Origin: JAJPJE01 sp963724985
GTDB lineage: Bacteria; Acidobacteriota; Terriglobia; Terriglobales; Acidobacteriaceae
Assembly: GCA_963724985.1 (NCBI GenBank)
Contig: CAVRWV010000025.1
Location: 186,001-250,000, forward strand
Length of the DNA stretch: 64,000 nt
Direction: 5' to 3'
The stretch's first letter is position 1; the number at the start of each line of letters is the position of its first letter. The position numbers and the translations under genes were made by a program. Positions 61,904 to 64,000 of this stretch are shown in pieces. Below the pieces are notes generated by a model that saw only the letters and a list, made by a program, of their open reading frames with translations, made no database searches and was not told the origin of the DNA.

Positions 61904-62947
61904 ATGTCTTCAAGTGCAATTTCGCACGACGGAGTGAAGGTCAACAGTTCGGACGCAGGCAGTCGCGTTCCCATGCTGTTGCGGCTGAAGAACACCGGCC
62001 TGAAGCAGTTGATGAACGTCAATCGCGAACTCTGGCTGCTGTTGACCATGTTTGCCATTGCCGCCGTGATGAATTTCGTAGTCGACGCCCAAAAAATGGT
62101 CCTCGGCTTTTACACCTTCCCGACTTTGCTCTCGGCGTACTTCTTCGGACGCCGGCACGCTGTGCTGACGGCCTGCGGAAGCATATTCCTGGTCGGCATT
62201 GTGATGTATTACAACCCGCACCTGATGGGACGGCAGCTGCCCACCGCACTCCCTGTAGAAGAGAAGTGGTTCGACGTAAGCGTGTGGGGCGGAATTCTGA
62301 TCGTAACGGCCTACACCATGGGCACGCTCTACGAGCACAAACAGCGGCACATGGCGGAGTTGCGGGACACATATAACGGCATTCTGCTAATCCTGCAGCA
62401 ATTCATTTCTAAAGATAAATACACGCAAAACCACTCTTACCGCGTGTCGGTGTATGCGTGCCGGATTGCGCGCGAGATGGGCATGAACTCAGAGACGATT
62501 GAAGATATTCGCGCGGCGGCGCTGCTGCATGACATTGGCAAGCTCGATGTGAGCCGCGAGATTCTGTACAAGGCAGCGAAGCTGACGAAGACGGAATACG
62601 AGCAGATCCAGCAGCATGTTTCTACCGGAGTGGCCATGTTGTCGCCGGTCGGCGGGTCGCTGCGGCGGGTGCTGCCGATCATCCTGGCCCATCACGACAA
62701 ATACGATGGAACCGGGTATACACCCAGAGTTGGAGAGGACATCCCGTTGGAAGCCCGCATCCTGAGCGTGGCGGATGTATACGATTCGCTGACGAGCGAT
62801 CGGCCCTATCGAAAGGCGATGTCGCCGTTCGATGCGAAGGAGATTATCGTCAAGGGTTCAGGAACAGATTTCGATCCGCGAGTCGTGAATGGCTTCGTGA
62901 GCGCCTTTCAGCGCCGCGAAATGGAAGTGCCGGAAGTGGTGCTCTAA
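61904..62947 (+). CDS. Membrane-anchored HD-GYP phosphodiesterase-type protein
   Basis: The protein has 347 residues from ATG 61904 (GAGGTG upstream). About four membrane helices lie at 42-142 (LWLLLTMFAIAAVMNFVV, FPTLLSAYFFGRRHAVLTACG). The HD-GYP domain covers 155-340, with HD 209-210 (AALLHDIGKLDVSREIL), HHDKYDGTGYTP at 263-274 in place of HHE..DGxGYP, and SVADVYDSLTSDRPYRKAM. It is predicted to hydrolyse cyclic di-GMP or a related dinucleotide. The GYP motif reads GTGYTP, one residue off the canonical GxGYP, so activity is not certain. Confidence 0.88.
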   Translation: MSSSAISHDGVKVNSSDAGSRVPMLLRLKNTGLKQLMNVNRELWLLLTMFAIAAVMNFVVDAQKMVLGFYTFPTLLSAYFFGRRHAVLTACGSIFLVGIVMYYNPHLMGRQLPTALPVEEKWFDVSVWGGILIVTAYTMGTLYEHKQRHMAELRDTYNGILLILQQFISKDKYTQNHSYRVSVYACRIAREMGMNSETIEDIRAAALLHDIGKLDVSREILYKAAKLTKTEYEQIQQHVSTGVAMLSPVGGSLRRVLPIILAHHDKYDGTGYTPRVGEDIPLEARILSVADVYDSLTSDRPYRKAMSPFDAKEIIVKGSGTDFDPRVVNGFVSAFQRREMEVPEVVL

Positions 62948-62967
62948 GAAATTGGAAGGCCGAAGTG

Positions 62968-62997
62968 AACCCCAGCGTCACGGCGCTGGGGTTTTTA
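62968..62997 (+). terminator. Rho-independent terminator after the HD-GYP gene
   Basis: AACCCCAGC pairs with GCTGGGGTT around GTCACGGC, followed by TTT. Confidence 0.85.
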
Positions 62998-63017
62998 CTT
63001 TGTGACCAAGTTCGTCG

Positions 63018-63749
63018 CTAGGAGCGCTGCGGAACAGGTCGGGTTACGGGGACGAACAGTTCCTGCAATTCCGATGGATGGTCGAGCAGAACGTCGGGCG
63101 GCGCTTCCCGCAGAGAGTGAGGCGCGAGACCGTACGTCAAGCCGATGGTCCACATGCCTGAGTTGCGTCCGGTGAGCACGTCATTGGCGGAGTCTCCGAT
63201 CATCACAGCCTGATCCGGATGTACCCCCGCTTCGTGCAACAGCGTGCGCGCGCCTAACGGATCGGGCTTTTTGGTAGAGAAGCTGTTACCGCCGTAGATC
63301 TGGAAGAAGAACTCCTGCAGATCGAGTCCCTCGACGATCGCGCGCGACGGAACCACAGGTTTATTGGTCAGCACGGCCATTTGTATGGGCGAGGCGCCGT
63401 TGCGCGATTCACGAATCGCTTTCAGCGCCTCGTGAATCCCTTCATAGACATAGGTGTTGTCCAGTTTGTGCTCGCGATAGTAGGCGAGGAAATAGAGCAG
63501 GGCCTCGTCAAAGAATTTCTGATCGTCGGGATCTCCGAGGGCACGCCGCACCAGCATCGGAGCGCCGTCGCCGATGTAGGTGGAGATCACCTCCTCCGGG
63601 AGTTCAGGACGCTGGAAGTGGCGCAGCATGGCATTGATGGAGTTGGTGAGATCCAGGCGGGAGTCGATGAGGGTTCCGTCCAGGTCGAAAACGAGGAGGC
63701 GAATCTTGTCTATCGGAATGGGCCGTTTGGTATGAATCATTACTGCCAT
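63018..63749 (-). CDS. gph: HAD-family phosphatase, phosphoglycolate phosphatase (Gph) type
   Basis: The protein has 243 residues from ATG 63749 (ATG 63740 also possible). HAD motif I is VFDLDGTLIDSRLDL, motif II is AVLTNKP and the C-terminal motifs are KKPDPLGARTLLHEAG and VMIGDSANDVLTGRNSG. The cap insertion lies at about 25-100. It fits 2-phosphoglycolate phosphatase, which would supply glycolate for the nearby glcDEF. Other HAD substrates cannot be excluded. Confidence 0.82.
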   Translation of the reverse strand: MAVMIHTKRPIPIDKIRLLVFDLDGTLIDSRLDLTNSINAMLRHFQRPELPEEVISTYIGDGAPMLVRRALGDPDDQKFFDEALLYFLAYYREHKLDNTYVYEGIHEALKAIRESRNGASPIQMAVLTNKPVVPSRAIVEGLDLQEFFFQIYGGNSFSTKKPDPLGARTLLHEAGVHPDQAVMIGDSANDVLTGRNSGMWTIGLTYGLAPHSLREAPPDVLLDHPSELQELFVPVTRPVPQRS

Positions 63750-63954
63750 TTTATCCGGCAAACGGCGGGCGGATAAGCCTGCGGAGGAACGGTATACAGG
63801 AATTTTGGGGTGTCGGGTACAATCTATGGGTAAGGGGTTTTCTGTAGCGTTTCAGGACCAGGGGACGGAGTCCCGTGCCAGCCATCCGCATCAAATAGGT
63901 AGGGTTACGAGCACCGATGCGCTATTTCGTAGGTCGATTTGAAGGGGAGTTTTG

Positions 63955-64000
63955 ATGGCGACTATGAAGACGCGGCCCAAGGCGGCCGCAGTGGCGGACC
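63955..64000 (+). CDS. Start of a gene cut by the window edge
   Basis: ATG 63955 is preceded by AAGGGGAG at ideal distance and reads MATMKTRPKAAAVAD before the window ends. A basic, Ala-rich start is all that is visible. A possible -10 box (TACAAT) lies near 63819. No function can be given. Confidence 0.6.
   Translation, partial: MATMKTRPKAAAVAD

Overview
The window looks like a chromosomal segment of a Gram-negative soil-type bacterium, most likely Acidobacteriota (Terriglobia / Koribacter-like). That placement is an inference from gene content: futalosine-route menaquinone genes (mqnA, mqnC), FG-GAP/ASPIC and beta-propeller cytochrome proteins, a DUF2252 protein, a Kdp operon with an OmpL-type porin, and interspersed GC-rich palindromic repeats. 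No rRNA, tRNA, CRISPR array, transposase or prophage is visible. Base composition is moderately high GC and even across the window.

Layout. (1) 1-5.6 kb, minus strand: the head of a potassium (kdp) operon. It runs from a short KdpD carrying only the ATP-binding and Usp domains, through kdpE, a 78-aa protein, a beta-barrel porin and a 28-aa membrane peptide to kdpF at the left edge. The missing membrane/kinase half of KdpD is encoded divergently at 4166. Two blocks of 11-bp-phased TTACG repeats lie inside the operon. (2) 5.7-14.9 kb, minus strand: a tightly overlapping seven-gene run. It starts with a DAHP synthase, followed by four exported beta-propeller or c-type cytochrome proteins, a RidA protein and a two-domain solute-binding protein. 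(3) 15.3-21.4 kb, plus strand: a large acyl-CoA dehydrogenase with its own ETF:quinone oxidoreductase, EtfB and EtfA. (4) 21.4-31.7 kb: carbohydrate and ion genes (DUF2252, LacI regulator, GH15 glucoamylase, zwf, KirBac channel, gluconokinase, Tat-exported asparaginase-family hydrolase, YjbQ). (5) 31.8-45.3 kb: glpX, a glutaryl-CoA-type dehydrogenase, cupin, DoxX, a zinc-ribbon miniprotein, topA, dprA, mqnA - VTT membrane protein - mqnC, and mlaF-mlaE. (6) 45.3-50 kb: a candidate small RNA with its own terminator, then an NtrC-type regulator and a PDZ/7TM/GAF/PAS sensor kinase. (7) 50-64 kb: small proteins, an M20 peptidase, a DUF255 protein, Dps, a cupin, the glycolate oxidase genes glcD-glcE-glcF, two tandem tyrosine recombinases, an HD-GYP protein, a Gph-type phosphatase and the first codons of one more gene.

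An important caveat is that at least eight genes carry a single-base frameshift relative to the reading frame that gives a complete family-like protein: the HzsA-like cytochrome, the ASPIC protein, the ETF:QO, etfB, etfA, the LacI regulator, dprA and glcF. A ninth, the solute-binding protein, appears to carry a compensated pair. Because housekeeping genes are hit, I favour base-level sequence errors over mass pseudogenisation. I give whole-gene coordinates across the shifts and say so in each entry.
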